From positions 15,547-79,546 of the forward strand of contig DASPLL010000080.1 in assembly GCA_035627615.1 (NCBI GenBank): a DNA stretch of 64,000 nt. Direction: 5' to 3'. Under the pieces are notes generated by a model, which did not search any database, had not been told where the DNA came from, and was given only the letters and a program-made list of their open reading frames with translations. Source of the stretch: BRH-c25 sp035627615 (GTDB taxonomy: Bacteria > Bacillota > Clostridia > Lutisporales > Lutisporaceae). Position numbers and translations under genes: made by a program. Position 1 is the stretch's first letter. The number at the start of each line of letters is the position of its first letter. This document shows, one piece after another, positions 41,470 through 52,506 of this stretch.

Positions 41470-44400
41470 TCATCTCATGCTTACTTCCACTTTGTGTTCC
41501 ATCCCGTCATCAACAAGCATTATCTCTCTACCTTCAAGCTTTGTTCCATCCTGCACAATAGTTACTTCTCCCTTACTTACCCTGTCAGGGTTCCTTATTA
41601 TTATACTGTAGGTCGTATTCCTGCCGTGCATATACTTAATATTGTACTCAGACCAATCCTTTGGTATGCAAGGTTCAAACACAATTCTGTCACCTTTTTT
41701 CTTAAATCCCAATATCTGCTGCATTCCTACATTGTACATCCAGCCTGAAGCACCTGTGTACCAGGTCCAGCCGCCGCGTCCCGTATGCGGAGGCACCGCA
41801 TATACATCCGCTGCCATTACATAAGGCTCCACCTTGTACCTGGATGCTTCCAGCATAGTATTGGCATGGTTTATGGGATTAAGCATGTTGAACAGCTCCC
41901 AGGCTTTGTCGCCATTGCCCATAATCGCATAAGCCATGACTACCCAGACAGCCGCATGGGTATACTGTCCTCCGTTTTCTCTTACTCCCGGGAGATACCC
42001 TTTTATATAGCCGGGCTCCATATCTCCTTCTTCAAAGGGCGGTGTGAGAAGCATAATCAGACCGTCATCCTTCTTTATAAGGTACTGCTCAACTGCACCC
42101 ATAGCTTCCCGGATCCTTTCAGGATTTGCCGCTCCTGAAATCACGGCCCAGGATTGTGCGATTGAATCTATTTTACACTCTGTATTCTCAGCTGAGCCAA
42201 GAGGAAGGCCATTATCAAAATAAGCCCTTCTATACCAGTTTCCATCCCATGCATTTTCCTCCTGGGCTTTTGCTATTTCTTTTGCAATATTCATGTATCT
42301 GTCGGCTTTATTCATATCCTTTTTCAGCCTGCAGAGCTCGGAGAAATTGATCAGTATATCGTACAGGAACCAGCCCAGCCATACACTTTCACCCTTTCCC
42401 TTGTTGCCCACCGTGCTCATCCCGTCATTCCAGTCTCCCGAGCCCATCAACGGTATACCGTGGTGTCCGAACTTCAGGGCTCTTTCGATTGCCCTTATGC
42501 AGTGGTCATATAACGAAGTCCTTACGTCAGATACATATGGAATGTTGTACCTCTCATCCTCGCCCTCCTTAAGCTGCTCATCCTCCAGAAACTCAGCCCT
42601 GTTCTCAAGTATACCGATATCTCCTGTTCTGTTTATATAGTTGATCGTTACATAGGGCAGCCATAAAAGATCATCTGAAAACCTTGTCCTTATACCCTTA
42701 TTTGAGCCCGGATGCCACCAATGCTGCACATCTCCTTCAAGGAACTGATGCGCAGCATGGAACAGTATCTGATTTTTCGTAAGCTCAGGAAGGGCATTAA
42801 GCACTGCCAATGAATCCTGAAGCTGATCTCTGAAGCCGTAAGCTCCGCCCGACTGGTAAAACGCAGTTCTCGCCCACATCCTGCAGTTTATTGTCTGGTA
42901 AAGGAGCCAGCCATTCAGCATGATATCCATATTCTTATCGGGAGTAGTTACCTCCACCTTTCTCAGAATCCCTTCCCAGAAGGCTTTTACCTCGGCCAGA
43001 GCTTTGTATACTTCCTTTATATTCCTGTATTTTTCCGTACAGGTACTCACAGCTTTGTGACTGTCATATTGTCCCAGCATGAATACCAGTTCTTTCTGTT
43101 CCCTGGGCTTTAATTCGACTATGGCCTGAATGCAGGCACAGGGATCAAATCCTGCACCCAGAGTATTCGGGAGCCTATCTTTCCGTAAAGCTTCGGGATG
43201 CTTCAGGCTGCCCATATTCCCCAGGAATTCCCGTCTGTCTCCTGTATAATATCTTTCCTCGGCATTTGTATCAAGGAATGCAATTCTATCCGGAAAATCA
43301 GTGTTATAGTTGTTTCTTATCAGAATTGCACCATTACCGTGCAGTTCCGTATAAACATGCTGTGCCGTGCTTTGATCGGAAACACCCAATACAGTTCTTG
43401 CATAATAGGTTGCAGAAAGCTGCTTTCTGGAGGCAGTTGTATTTTTTAATTTCAGCACGCACAGCTTCACACTGTCAGATACCGGTGCGAATTCCGTAAG
43501 CTCATGCTCAATTCCATTCCAGCCATGCTCAAAAACCGAATAACCGAAGCCGTGTCTGATTATATATGGCGCTGCCGTCCTTATGGGTCGTGGGGTCACA
43601 GACCATATTTCACCGGTATTTTCATCCCTCATATATATTATCTCACCGGAGGGATCCAGCACCGGGTCATTGGACCAGGTAGTAAGCTTGTTCTCTCTGC
43701 TGTTCTCTGCCCAGGTTGTAGATGCGCCCGATTCCGTAACAAGGAAGCCTATGCTTTTATTCGCAACTATGTTGCTCCATGGTACAGGTGTATTCATACC
43801 TTCAGTAAGCTTTATAACATATTCCCTTCCCTCTTTGTCAAAGCCTCCATAACCATTAAAGCCCTGAAGTGCAATTGGTTTAACGTCATTTTTGTTGTGC
43901 CCCTTGCCTTTGTCCTTCCAACGCTTATACTCAAATACATTTTCTCCGTTTCTTACTTTTGTCTGGACTGACAGTGCACCATTCCTTCCCCTTACCACTA
44001 TTCTTGCTGCTGCGGAAAGAAGCTGCTTATCTTCTTCAGGAATCGATCTTCCCTGTTTTATGAACACACCGCCTGCCTTTTCCCTTATATCTCTGGCATG
44101 ACTGACAGATACCATATCCTGCAGCAGGTTGTACAGAGGCTGCGAATAGCTGCCTTCCTCCTCGTTTACTATCACTATATCGACAATCAGACCTTTGAGC
44201 CTCCAGTATTCATGTGCCTTCAACAGCTCCTTGATGAAATCTATCTCTTCTGCCTTTTCAATATACGCCAGCACTATCGGAAGATCTCCGGAAATTCCAT
44301 AGCTCCAGAGTCCTGGCTGCCCTTTCCTGTTATCTCTTATCGCATTTTCCTGCCTTCTCCGGAGAGGACTAAGGTATATAATCTGGGACATAAGCTGCCT

Positions 44401-47400
44401 GTACAGCTCAATTTCCTCTTTCCTGAGATTCAGATACCTCATCTCAACCTGGCTTCTGGTCCATGCAAGCTCGAAGGCTCTGTCTATAGAGGAGCAGTCA
44501 TGGTATTTTTCCGCTGCCAGCATAATCTTCTCCTTGTCATCAGAAATACCTGTGATATAGTTAAGCTTTACTGTCTGCCCCGGCTGCAGCCTTACTCTGC
44601 ACCTCAGGCTCATTATCGGATCCAGGACCGGCCCTACGGTATTGGATAAAGGATGGCTTCCCTCAACTGCAGCAGGTTTTTCAACAGAGTTCCCCCTGCC
44701 TATGAACCTTGCCCTGTCCGTTTCATATTGTATCCCACCAAGTACTTCTTCCTTCACTGTCAGCTCATGGAATGCATATACCGGAGATTTTTTCTCCTCC
44801 CTTGGCCTTCTTACCGCAAGTAATGTATTGTATCTGTGCAGATACTCCGTCCTTATGAACAGATTGCTGAAGGCAGGATGTGCCAGATCAGCGGATTGCG
44901 GTGTAATCGTAACTTCAAAATAACTGGTTACTTCCAGTATCCTCGGCTGCTGACTGTGATTGGTCAGGGTAAGCCTCCTGATCTCTACATCATCCTCCGG
45001 TGATACAATGATCTCGGTACCGGTATCAATATCTCCATCAGTTCTGGCAATAGAAATCTTATCCTGGGAGAACACAACCTTATACCTGTTAGGCAGTACC
45101 CCGCACGGATTGAGGGAATTTGACCACACTGAACTGCCGTCTATATCCTGAATATAGAAGAACATGCCTGAATTATTCAGTATACTATCCTCTCTCCATC
45201 TGGTCACGGCTAGATCACGGTATTTGCTGAATCCGGAACCATTGTCGGTCACCATTACGGAATAATCACCATTAGACAGCATATGGACCTCCGGAAGTAT
45301 GTTGTTGTTCAGTCCCAATACCTTGGTGTATTCAATATCTTCCTTGGTAGCCTCATCGAAGGGCTCGATCTTCTCTTTGTAATCCTTTGCGAATATCACT
45401 CTGGAAGGTATCTTTTCCTGCATGAGTATATCTACTGCTTTTATAACAGGCTCCCTGTGGAATCTTTCCTGCATCACATAATCATTTATTATATTATTGA
45501 GAGCCAGCAGGCTCATACCCTGGTGGTGTGCCATGAAGCTTCTTACTATGCTGCTCTTCTTACCTTTTTTCAACCTTTCCGGTGTATAATCTATAGCCTC
45601 ATAAAATCCATAGCGGCTGTCCAAGCCTTCTTCTTTAAGCTGCATAATATTTTTCGCTGCTTCTCCAGGATCTACCATCAATGCCAAAACAGTGGCATAC
45701 GGCGCTATCACAGTATCGTTGATAAGCCCCCGCTTTAGCCCGAGACTCGGTATTCCAAAAGCTTTATACTGATAGTTAAGCCTGAAGTCAAAGGCATAAT
45801 AGCCTGACTCCGATACGCCCCAGGGAACCTTCCTTTTACGTCCGTAATCTTTCTGACATTCGATAACAAAATCATAGGTCTCATGGAGCAGAGTATTGGG
45901 ATAATCCTTCATAATAAGCAGCGGCATAAGATATTCGAACATTGTACCGGTCCAGGAAAGCAACCCCTTATATCCATTGACCGAAGTCAGTGTCCTGTTG
46001 AGCATAAACCAATGCTCTTTCTTGACTTCACCCCGGGCAATTGCAATAAGACTTGCCTGTCTCGCCTCTGAAGCCAGCAGATCATAATAGGACTTTGTAA
46101 GCTGTTCTTCTTCCTCATTGTAGCCGATGGAAAAGAGCTTCCGTTTATTGTCAAAGAGAGGAAGGAAGGATGTATCCTCAATCAGCCTGTCAATCCTGGC
46201 AATCAAATCATTCAGCTTACCGTCTATCTCTCCGGTATCCTCCTTTATTCCTTCGTGATTGATATCCTTAAGAAAAGTACTGGCAGCCTTATGAAGCTTT
46301 ATGCCCCAATTGAGCCTTTTCAGATCACTCTTTCTTATGATCTCCTCAAGCAGCTCCCGAAATCTGGAATACTCCAGTTCCTCACCCTCCAAAGCATTCT
46401 TAAAAAACCTGGCGGGTATATGGAGCTGTTCGTCTTCATGCCTGACCAGCTCAGAGGTATCCTGCAGTCCTAACACCATGCTCTTATCAATGTTATCCCT
46501 CTTCTGATATTCAAGCAGACCTTGCCTCAAGGTCATAAGATAGGCTATGAAGTTACCGCTGTCTACTGTTGAAATATAGCTGGGTCTCAATACCTCCAGT
46601 GTAATAGTGTCATACCAGTTATAGAGATGGCCTCTCCACTTTTTCAGCTTTTCTATTGTTGTTATTGTATTATCCAGTCTTTCAAGCATTTCCCTGGTGC
46701 TAATGTAGCCCATATCCCTAGCAGACATGATTGAGGCCAGAAGCAATCCGATATTTGTGGGAGAAGTCCTGTGAGCTACACCATTGGGAGGGTTCTCCTG
46801 GTAGTTGTCCGGAGGGAGGTAATTATCCAGGGCACTTACAAAATCCTCAAAGAAGCCCCATGTCTTCCTTGTTAACTCTCTCAGCTCCATTACTTCCTTT
46901 TCTCCAAGGATGTTCTTTTCTCTTGGTCTGGGCTTGCTTATCCAATGGGCCAGTGAAGGAGCAGCAGTCCAAAGTACAGCCAGGACTAGTACTCCGAAAA
47001 AGGCCTCAGGTGTATTGAAAATACTTAATACAACTGCAACTGCGGCTGCTGCCGGACATATCCACATACGTCTCCAGTAGCTGGCAATATCATTTTTTAA
47101 TGCCAGCTCCATATCTGCTGCAGTTATCCATTCAAGCATATTTTTCTTTGTAATAAGCACCCGTACCAGTGTTTTAACTATGGCATCCAGCATAAGCTGT
47201 GCCTGATGCGGGAGAAACGTCAATACAAGCATAGATTGTATAAATTGTGTTCTTACTCTGTCCAGGGCACCATAGCCGTTTTTATCGCTCAGCTTCTCAT
47301 TATACTTGATAAGTATAGCCTCAGCAAAGTTTATGAATATGGGAAATACCGCTGCGGCTAAAGTAAACAAAAACCACACCAATGCATTACCAGGCATTAT

Positions 47401-49902
47401 GCTGAGGGAAAGCAGGAAAAGCAATATCTCACTTGGCGCAACAAGGCTTCTCCTCATATTGTCAAGAATTTTCCACCTGTTTATTGCAGATAACGGATTT
47501 TTTATGCTCTGACCCTTTGCATTACTTACCCTGCCAAAAAGCCACCTCAGAAGCTGCCAGTCTCCCCTGACCCACCTGTGCTGCCGCATTGAATGTGCAT
47601 TGTAGCCTGAAGGATATCCGTCAATAAGCTCTATATCTGTGACAAGGCCTACTCTGACATGGGAGCCTTCAATAAGGTCATGGCTGAGTACTGTATTCTC
47701 GGGTATCATATTCCTGAGAATCCCCTGGAATACTGCAAGTTCATATATTCCTTTACCTGTAAAAATACCTTCTCCAAAGTAATCCTGATATACATCCGAT
47801 ACAGCATTGGTATAAATATCTATACCTCCCTGTCCTGCAAAAATCCGTGCGAATCTGGAGGCATTTGCGCTTGTAATATTTACACTGATCCTCGGCTGCA
47901 ATAATCCGTAGCCTTCCCTTACTATACCCCTGCTTTCATCTACAACAGCCTTATTCAACGGATGAGTTACCGTCCCCAGTAATCTTCTGGCTGTTTCAAT
48001 ACTGAGCTTGGTATCGGCATCAATTGTAATAACATATTTTATATCCTTCAGTACACTTATGTTCCCCTCAATATGTTCAAAGGACAAGGGTCTGCTTCCC
48101 AACAGAAGCTCATTGAATTCATACAAGGCGCCCCTCTTGCGTTCCCAACCCATCCATCTGTTCTGTGCTTTGTTGAATATCCTTTTCCTGTGGAAAAAAA
48201 AGAACCTATCCGCATCCTTCCCATATTTCTTATTAAGCTCTCTTACCTTCATAATGGCTGCCGTTATGATTTCCTGATCCCCTTCGGCATTTTCCCGGTC
48301 ATGATCCTTATAATCCCCGAGTAATGCAAAATACAGATTTTCCTCTCTGTTGGCAAGGTAGTATTCCTCAAGGTTCAGGAGCAGCTTCACTGCAGTACTT
48401 CCCTTTGTGAGCAAAGTAGGTACCACAACAATTGCAGCTGCACTCCCGGGGATCCCTTCCCTGAGTTCAAGCTTCGGTAAGAATGCAGGAATCTTTATAT
48501 GCACAAGTATCCAATTTATCAGTGAAACGGCAACGTCACTTGCCGGAATCAATACTGCCAGAGTTATCAATATCAGTTTTCCAAGCCCTGTCACTCCTGA
48601 ATTATAAGCATAGTTAAGCAGTATAAGTACAATAAAGGCTGTTATTGTACTTATAGAAAAAAAATACATAGCTGAAACAGAGAAGCCTGATGCACCGGGA
48701 TGGCCTATTTTATTAAGAAGCTGTTCTTTTTCATCTCTGAAAAGATAATAGCCTATATGCTTATTATCCTCCACTGCACATTCAATAAGCTTCTTGGCCA
48801 CCTGTATCTCCGATACCTTCAGTTTTTTTGAAAGCTTCTCCACTTCATGCCGGTAACTGTCCCTTGAAGGAAAGTCCATTTTTGAATATATATCCACCGG
48901 ATCTTGCCGTAAGATCTGCTCAACCCGGCTGAGTTCCTCAAATATCAGCTTCCAGTCCAGGGTTGAAATGAATCTCAGGCTGGTTATGGAGTTGCCCATA
49001 GAAACCTGCCTGGAGGCCTGCTCCTTGTGTTCCAGATGAGTAATGCTTTCTGATGTGGTGTGCTGCTCTGACAGCCTCTCATCTATGTAGTATATTATGG
49101 GTGCAATTTCTATACCATGCTTTTTTAGCCTGTTCAGCAGGTGTTCTCCATAGGAGGGGTTGATGGCCTCAAGGTGCTTCATGCTTTCCTTTGCAAGGGC
49201 AAGCAGCTCCTCGGGCTTTCTATCCTTGTATGAGAGCAGCTGTTCTGCAAGCTTTTCAGCCTTATACCACTGCTGCTGCGATAACGCAATACTTTCGCAC
49301 ACGTGTCTTATATGTTCGATAAGCGCCATCCTTACCATCATCGGTATAGTCCAGAGCTCACCGCTTGACAGCAGTGACTGGGTCTGGTAGGCAGTTACAA
49401 AACCTACCAGCTGTTTGTCGTCAAATCTGCCGTCAGTATGTGAAACCAGCTCCAACGCTATCGCATAGACTCTCGGATACCCTTTCAGAGCACCCGATTT
49501 CAGTCTTGGCAGCTGGGAATAATATTTTTTTGACAGGTTCTGCCTTATTTCCTTTACCTGTTCTTCAACAATATAAAAGTTGTCCAATAGCCATTCTGCA
49601 GCTGGAGTGACACTGCTCCTCACATTTGAGTATTCATTCAGATCCTTGTAAACAGAGGTTATGAACCTGAAGTTCTTGTTCATTCTCGTTTCAAGACTGT
49701 AATACATCCTTGAGCTTTTGCCCACGACATGCTTCCGGGCTATTTCCAATGCGTGCCTTTCCAGCTCTTCAGCATTCAGTATGGCATCGTATACCTCCGG
49801 TTCATCCCTGTCTATGACATATAACAATTTGCTGAGCAATATTATCAGAACAACAGCAAGTACACCTGCTGCCATATATAAGTAGTAATATCCGGCACTC
49901 AA
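41470..49902 (-). CDS. Cyclic beta-1,2-glucan synthase-like protein (GT84 + transglycosylase + GH94)
   Basis: About 2810 residues, as long as the Brucella and Thermoanaerobacter enzymes. N-terminal membrane helix, then a helical region and more membrane helices around 420-480. A GT84 glycosyltransferase domain has the DADTK motif (about residue 630) and QHRWVRGDWQ (about 780), followed by further helices. The middle module has GFYEAIDYTPER and HHQGMSLLALNN (about 1425-1470) and resembles the transglycosylase module (GH189). The GH94 C-terminal module has PGSNKGIRTRFSDDLLWLPY and GSGDWNDGM (about 2495). The three modules elongate, cyclise and trim linear beta-1,2-glucan. TTG 49902 follows GGTGAGG; ATG 49917 is an alternative. 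It is coupled to the upstream nucleotidyltransferase gene. Confidence 0.88.
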   Translation of the reverse strand: MSAGYYYLYMAAGVLAVVLIILLSKLLYVIDRDEPEVYDAILNAEELERHALEIARKHVVGKSSRMYYSLETRMNKNFRFITSVYKDLNEYSNVRSSVTPAAEWLLDNFYIVEEQVKEIRQNLSKKYYSQLPRLKSGALKGYPRVYAIALELVSHTDGRFDDKQLVGFVTAYQTQSLLSSGELWTIPMMVRMALIEHIRHVCESIALSQQQWYKAEKLAEQLLSYKDRKPEELLALAKESMKHLEAINPSYGEHLLNRLKKHGIEIAPIIYYIDERLSEQHTTSESITHLEHKEQASRQVSMGNSITSLRFISTLDWKLIFEELSRVEQILRQDPVDIYSKMDFPSRDSYRHEVEKLSKKLKVSEIQVAKKLIECAVEDNKHIGYYLFRDEKEQLLNKIGHPGASGFSVSAMYFFSISTITAFIVLILLNYAYNSGVTGLGKLILITLAVLIPASDVAVSLINWILVHIKIPAFLPKLELREGIPGSAAAIVVVPTLLTKGSTAVKLLLNLEEYYLANREENLYFALLGDYKDHDRENAEGDQEIITAAIMKVRELNKKYGKDADRFFFFHRKRIFNKAQNRWMGWERKRGALYEFNELLLGSRPLSFEHIEGNISVLKDIKYVITIDADTKLSIETARRLLGTVTHPLNKAVVDESRGIVREGYGLLQPRISVNITSANASRFARIFAGQGGIDIYTNAVSDVYQDYFGEGIFTGKGIYELAVFQGILRNMIPENTVLSHDLIEGSHVRVGLVTDIELIDGYPSGYNAHSMRQHRWVRGDWQLLRWLFGRVSNAKGQSIKNPLSAINRWKILDNMRRSLVAPSEILLFLLSLSIMPGNALVWFLFTLAAAVFPIFINFAEAILIKYNEKLSDKNGYGALDRVRTQFIQSMLVLTFLPHQAQLMLDAIVKTLVRVLITKKNMLEWITAADMELALKNDIASYWRRMWICPAAAAVAVVLSIFNTPEAFFGVLVLAVLWTAAPSLAHWISKPRPREKNILGEKEVMELRELTRKTWGFFEDFVSALDNYLPPDNYQENPPNGVAHRTSPTNIGLLLASIMSARDMGYISTREMLERLDNTITTIEKLKKWRGHLYNWYDTITLEVLRPSYISTVDSGNFIAYLMTLRQGLLEYQKRDNIDKSMVLGLQDTSELVRHEDEQLHIPARFFKNALEGEELEYSRFRELLEEIIRKSDLKRLNWGIKLHKAASTFLKDINHEGIKEDTGEIDGKLNDLIARIDRLIEDTSFLPLFDNKRKLFSIGYNEEEEQLTKSYYDLLASEARQASLIAIARGEVKKEHWFMLNRTLTSVNGYKGLLSWTGTMFEYLMPLLIMKDYPNTLLHETYDFVIECQKDYGRKRKVPWGVSESGYYAFDFRLNYQYKAFGIPSLGLKRGLINDTVIAPYATVLALMVDPGEAAKNIMQLKEEGLDSRYGFYEAIDYTPERLKKGKKSSIVRSFMAHHQGMSLLALNNIINDYVMQERFHREPVIKAVDILMQEKIPSRVIFAKDYKEKIEPFDEATKEDIEYTKVLGLNNNILPEVHMLSNGDYSVMVTDNGSGFSKYRDLAVTRWREDSILNNSGMFFYIQDIDGSSVWSNSLNPCGVLPNRYKVVFSQDKISIARTDGDIDTGTEIIVSPEDDVEIRRLTLTNHSQQPRILEVTSYFEVTITPQSADLAHPAFSNLFIRTEYLHRYNTLLAVRRPREEKKSPVYAFHELTVKEEVLGGIQYETDRARFIGRGNSVEKPAAVEGSHPLSNTVGPVLDPIMSLRCRVRLQPGQTVKLNYITGISDDKEKIMLAAEKYHDCSSIDRAFELAWTRSQVEMRYLNLRKEEIELYRQLMSQIIYLSPLRRRQENAIRDNRKGQPGLWSYGISGDLPIVLAYIEKAEEIDFIKELLKAHEYWRLKGLIVDIVIVNEEEGSYSQPLYNLLQDMVSVSHARDIREKAGGVFIKQGRSIPEEDKQLLSAAARIVVRGRNGALSVQTKVRNGENVFEYKRWKDKGKGHNKNDVKPIALQGFNGYGGFDKEGREYVIKLTEGMNTPVPWSNIVANKSIGFLVTESGASTTWAENSRENKLTTWSNDPVLDPSGEIIYMRDENTGEIWSVTPRPIRTAAPYIIRHGFGYSVFEHGWNGIEHELTEFAPVSDSVKLCVLKLKNTTASRKQLSATYYARTVLGVSDQSTAQHVYTELHGNGAILIRNNYNTDFPDRIAFLDTNAEERYYTGDRREFLGNMGSLKHPEALRKDRLPNTLGAGFDPCACIQAIVELKPREQKELVFMLGQYDSHKAVSTCTEKYRNIKEVYKALAEVKAFWEGILRKVEVTTPDKNMDIMLNGWLLYQTINCRMWARTAFYQSGGAYGFRDQLQDSLAVLNALPELTKNQILFHAAHQFLEGDVQHWWHPGSNKGIRTRFSDDLLWLPYVTINYINRTGDIGILENRAEFLEDEQLKEGEDERYNIPYVSDVRTSLYDHCIRAIERALKFGHHGIPLMGSGDWNDGMSTVGNKGKGESVWLGWFLYDILINFSELCRLKKDMNKADRYMNIAKEIAKAQEENAWDGNWYRRAYFDNGLPLGSAENTECKIDSIAQSWAVISGAANPERIREAMGAVEQYLIKKDDGLIMLLTPPFEEGDMEPGYIKGYLPGVRENGGQYTHAAVWVVMAYAIMGNGDKAWELFNMLNPINHANTMLEASRYKVEPYVMAADVYAVPPHTGRGGWTWYTGASGWMYNVGMQQILGFKKKGDRIVFEPCIPKDWSEYNIKYMHGRNTTYSIIIRNPDRVSKGEVTIVQDGTKLEGREIMLVDDGMEHKVEVSMR

Positions 49903-49910
49903 TATAATCC

Positions 49911-52397
49911 TCACCATTCCTTAGTATTTGATACAATACTTTTTATTCTGTCGGTGTATAAAGCGGCAAGCTCTTTCGCATATTCCTCAGATGCTCCTTC
50001 TGCATAGATATTACATACGGGTCTTTCACTATCAGGAAGTATGAGAACCCACCCATTTTCACTGTTTATTCTTACTCCTTCAAAGAGTTCAAGCTCTCTG
50101 TTCTTGTTTTCCTCTATGATTTCCCTTATTACCCTGCCTTTATGCTGCCAGTCACATTGCACCTCGTTTTTCTCAATGTGAAAATGCGGAAGTTCATTTA
50201 CAAGATCATACAGTATCACGGAATTGGCTGCCATAAAATCCAGCAGGCTGCCTAAGCCCCATATCCCGTCAAAATTGAGTATATACTGGAACAGAGCATC
50301 TTCCAGCCCTGCTTTATGATCAAACATTTCCTTCATAATGGCTGCAGGAGTGTTTTTAGTCCTGACAACCTCTATACTGTAGCATTCCGCCATCTTCTCA
50401 ATGACCCTTGAAGCAGTGTGCGGTACTATAAGCCTTTTGTCCATGCCGGTTTTCAATATGATCAATGAGGTCAGGGCGAGCTGCTTATCCTTGTCAAGTA
50501 TCCTGCCCTTGTGGTCAATAAGCACTGCGCTTTCCCCATCCTCATTCAAAACCACTCCCATACATGCCCCATGCCTGACAGTAAGCTCTGCTATCCGGCT
50601 GTTGTATGCGTTGGTCAGTCTTGTTACTCCGGAAAGCTTACGTTTCCCATTGAATGTGTTTACTTCCACAGTACAGCCGAGATTCCTGAAGTATGCTGCA
50701 GCCAGATCTGATAACTGCCCGGATATGGAGCCGACCACCAGTTTAAGCTTCAGAGCCTTTATTTTTTCGAAGTTCTTAAGCATGTTGGCTCCACTTTGTA
50801 TATAGTAATGTGCAAAATCATCTATCCTGACTATATCCTTTATCCTATCTGCATTACACCTTTTGAAATCCTCCCTGATGAAGCTGTTTTCAATCTTCCT
50901 TTCGGAAGCCCTGTCTATGTTGATGCCTTCGCTGTTTGAGAATTCCACATGTACCTTGTTCTCCAGATTATGATCCTTCCAGATATGTACGCCGCCTTCA
51001 GCCCTGTAGAATCTTACTGCAAACCTCGTAATGGGCATGACTGCATTTTCAATACAAATGACTCCTATACCCGTAGACAGTATTCCTGATATAAAAGCTT
51101 CCCTTATTATTTCAGAAGCATTTGATCCGTCACTGCTAACTATGATCCTTGAGCCTTCCTTGATTGTGGAACCAAAGGCCGAGCCAAGCCGGGATGCAAA
51201 TTCCGGCGTCAGATTGGTATTGACATCACCGCTTACATCTCTGAAGCCGAAAAGGGTTTTTGATACTTTTGTCCCCCACACAAGATTCTCTGAAACAACG
51301 GCATCTTCTCCTATGACCTTTTCTGGCCATATTTTTATATCCGGCTTTATTATCGCTCCGGTTTCCAGGGTGGAATTACTTCCTATAATAGTATTTTCAA
51401 AAAGATGGACACCATTCTTCAATGATACGCCGCTGCAGATTACAGAGCCTCTGCTTTGAACATTTCTGCCTATAAGTGAGTTTTTCCATATTATGCTCTT
51501 TTTTATGGAGGTAGCTTCTCCTATTTCGGTGTTGTTTCCTATTATTGCAGCCTCTAATACAGCTTTGCCCTTCAGCCTGCAGTTATCTCCGATAAGTATC
51601 GGAGCTACAAGCAAACTGCTTTCATGGATATTTGTATTTTCACCTATCCATATCCCTTTGTCGTACTCTTTATATTTAATATCTGTCTTCACTTTTCCGT
51701 TTAATATGTCAAAATTGACTTCCTTATATACCTTGAGATCGCCTATATCATTCCAATAATCTCTTGTAATATATCCGTACATGGGAATATTGTCCCTCAG
51801 TAGCTTTGGAAACAAATCCTTGCTGAAGTCGAAATTATCACCCTTTTTGTAGTAGTCCAGCACCTCCGGCTCAAGAATATATATTCCCGTGTTTATCGTA
51901 TCGCTGAATACTTCCCCCCAGCTTGGCTTCTCAAGGAAGCTTGTAATCTTTCCGTTTTCGTCGGTGATCACAACTCCATATTCCAGTGGGATCGGTACTC
52001 TTTTTAATACCAGTGTAGCTTTGGAGCTATTGGATTTATGGAATTCCACCGCTTTCATAATATCTATGTCGGTCAGAGCGTCACCACTTATAATTACAAA
52101 GGTGCTGTCAAGAAAATTCTCTGCGTTTTTTACACTACCACCGGTTCCTAACGGAGTATGCTCAATATAGTATGTGAGCTTTACCCCATATTCCGCTCCA
52201 TCTCCGAAATAATCGGTAACAACAGCAGGAAAGTATGCCAATGTTGCTGCAATATCTGTAATATTGTGCTTTTTCAGCAGCTCTATCGTATACTCCATTA
52301 CCGGCTTATTCAACACAGGCACCATAGGTTTTGGTATGCCGCAGGTCACCGGCCTCAGCCTGGTACCTTCCCCGCCGGCCATTATTACAGCTTTCAT
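49911..52397 (-). CDS. Sugar-phosphate nucleotidyltransferase fused to a degenerate phosphomannomutase-like domain
   Basis: 828 residues. Nucleotidyltransferase domain (1-235): MAGGEGTRLRPVTCGIPKPM. Left-handed beta-helix repeats (about 245-370). A phosphomutase-like domain follows (about 380-820): LFGFRDVSGDVNTNLTPEFA and VSSDGSNASEIIREAF align with the mutase N-terminus. The catalytic loop TASHNP is replaced by WKDHNLEN (about 472), the metal loop DGDxDR by NEDGES (about 628) and the phosphate loop RPSGTEP by LPDSERP. The first domain probably makes a nucleotide sugar (GDP-mannose or UDP/ADP-glucose type); the second should be catalytically dead. It directly precedes the glucan synthase, suggesting supply or regulation. 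Confidence 0.85.
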   Translation of the reverse strand: MKAVIMAGGEGTRLRPVTCGIPKPMVPVLNKPVMEYTIELLKKHNITDIAATLAYFPAVVTDYFGDGAEYGVKLTYYIEHTPLGTGGSVKNAENFLDSTFVIISGDALTDIDIMKAVEFHKSNSSKATLVLKRVPIPLEYGVVITDENGKITSFLEKPSWGEVFSDTINTGIYILEPEVLDYYKKGDNFDFSKDLFPKLLRDNIPMYGYITRDYWNDIGDLKVYKEVNFDILNGKVKTDIKYKEYDKGIWIGENTNIHESSLLVAPILIGDNCRLKGKAVLEAAIIGNNTEIGEATSIKKSIIWKNSLIGRNVQSRGSVICSGVSLKNGVHLFENTIIGSNSTLETGAIIKPDIKIWPEKVIGEDAVVSENLVWGTKVSKTLFGFRDVSGDVNTNLTPEFASRLGSAFGSTIKEGSRIIVSSDGSNASEIIREAFISGILSTGIGVICIENAVMPITRFAVRFYRAEGGVHIWKDHNLENKVHVEFSNSEGINIDRASERKIENSFIREDFKRCNADRIKDIVRIDDFAHYYIQSGANMLKNFEKIKALKLKLVVGSISGQLSDLAAAYFRNLGCTVEVNTFNGKRKLSGVTRLTNAYNSRIAELTVRHGACMGVVLNEDGESAVLIDHKGRILDKDKQLALTSLIILKTGMDKRLIVPHTASRVIEKMAECYSIEVVRTKNTPAAIMKEMFDHKAGLEDALFQYILNFDGIWGLGSLLDFMAANSVILYDLVNELPHFHIEKNEVQCDWQHKGRVIREIIEENKNRELELFEGVRINSENGWVLILPDSERPVCNIYAEGASEEYAKELAALYTDRIKSIVSNTKEW

Positions 52398-52506
52398 TCC
52401 GTCACCCCATAGTCATATTTTTATTTAAATGCCTTATATTCCATCCACTGTAAACGGCACTATGCGATATTTTTCCCTAATGGCTGGATTTTATTATGGG
52501 TACATA

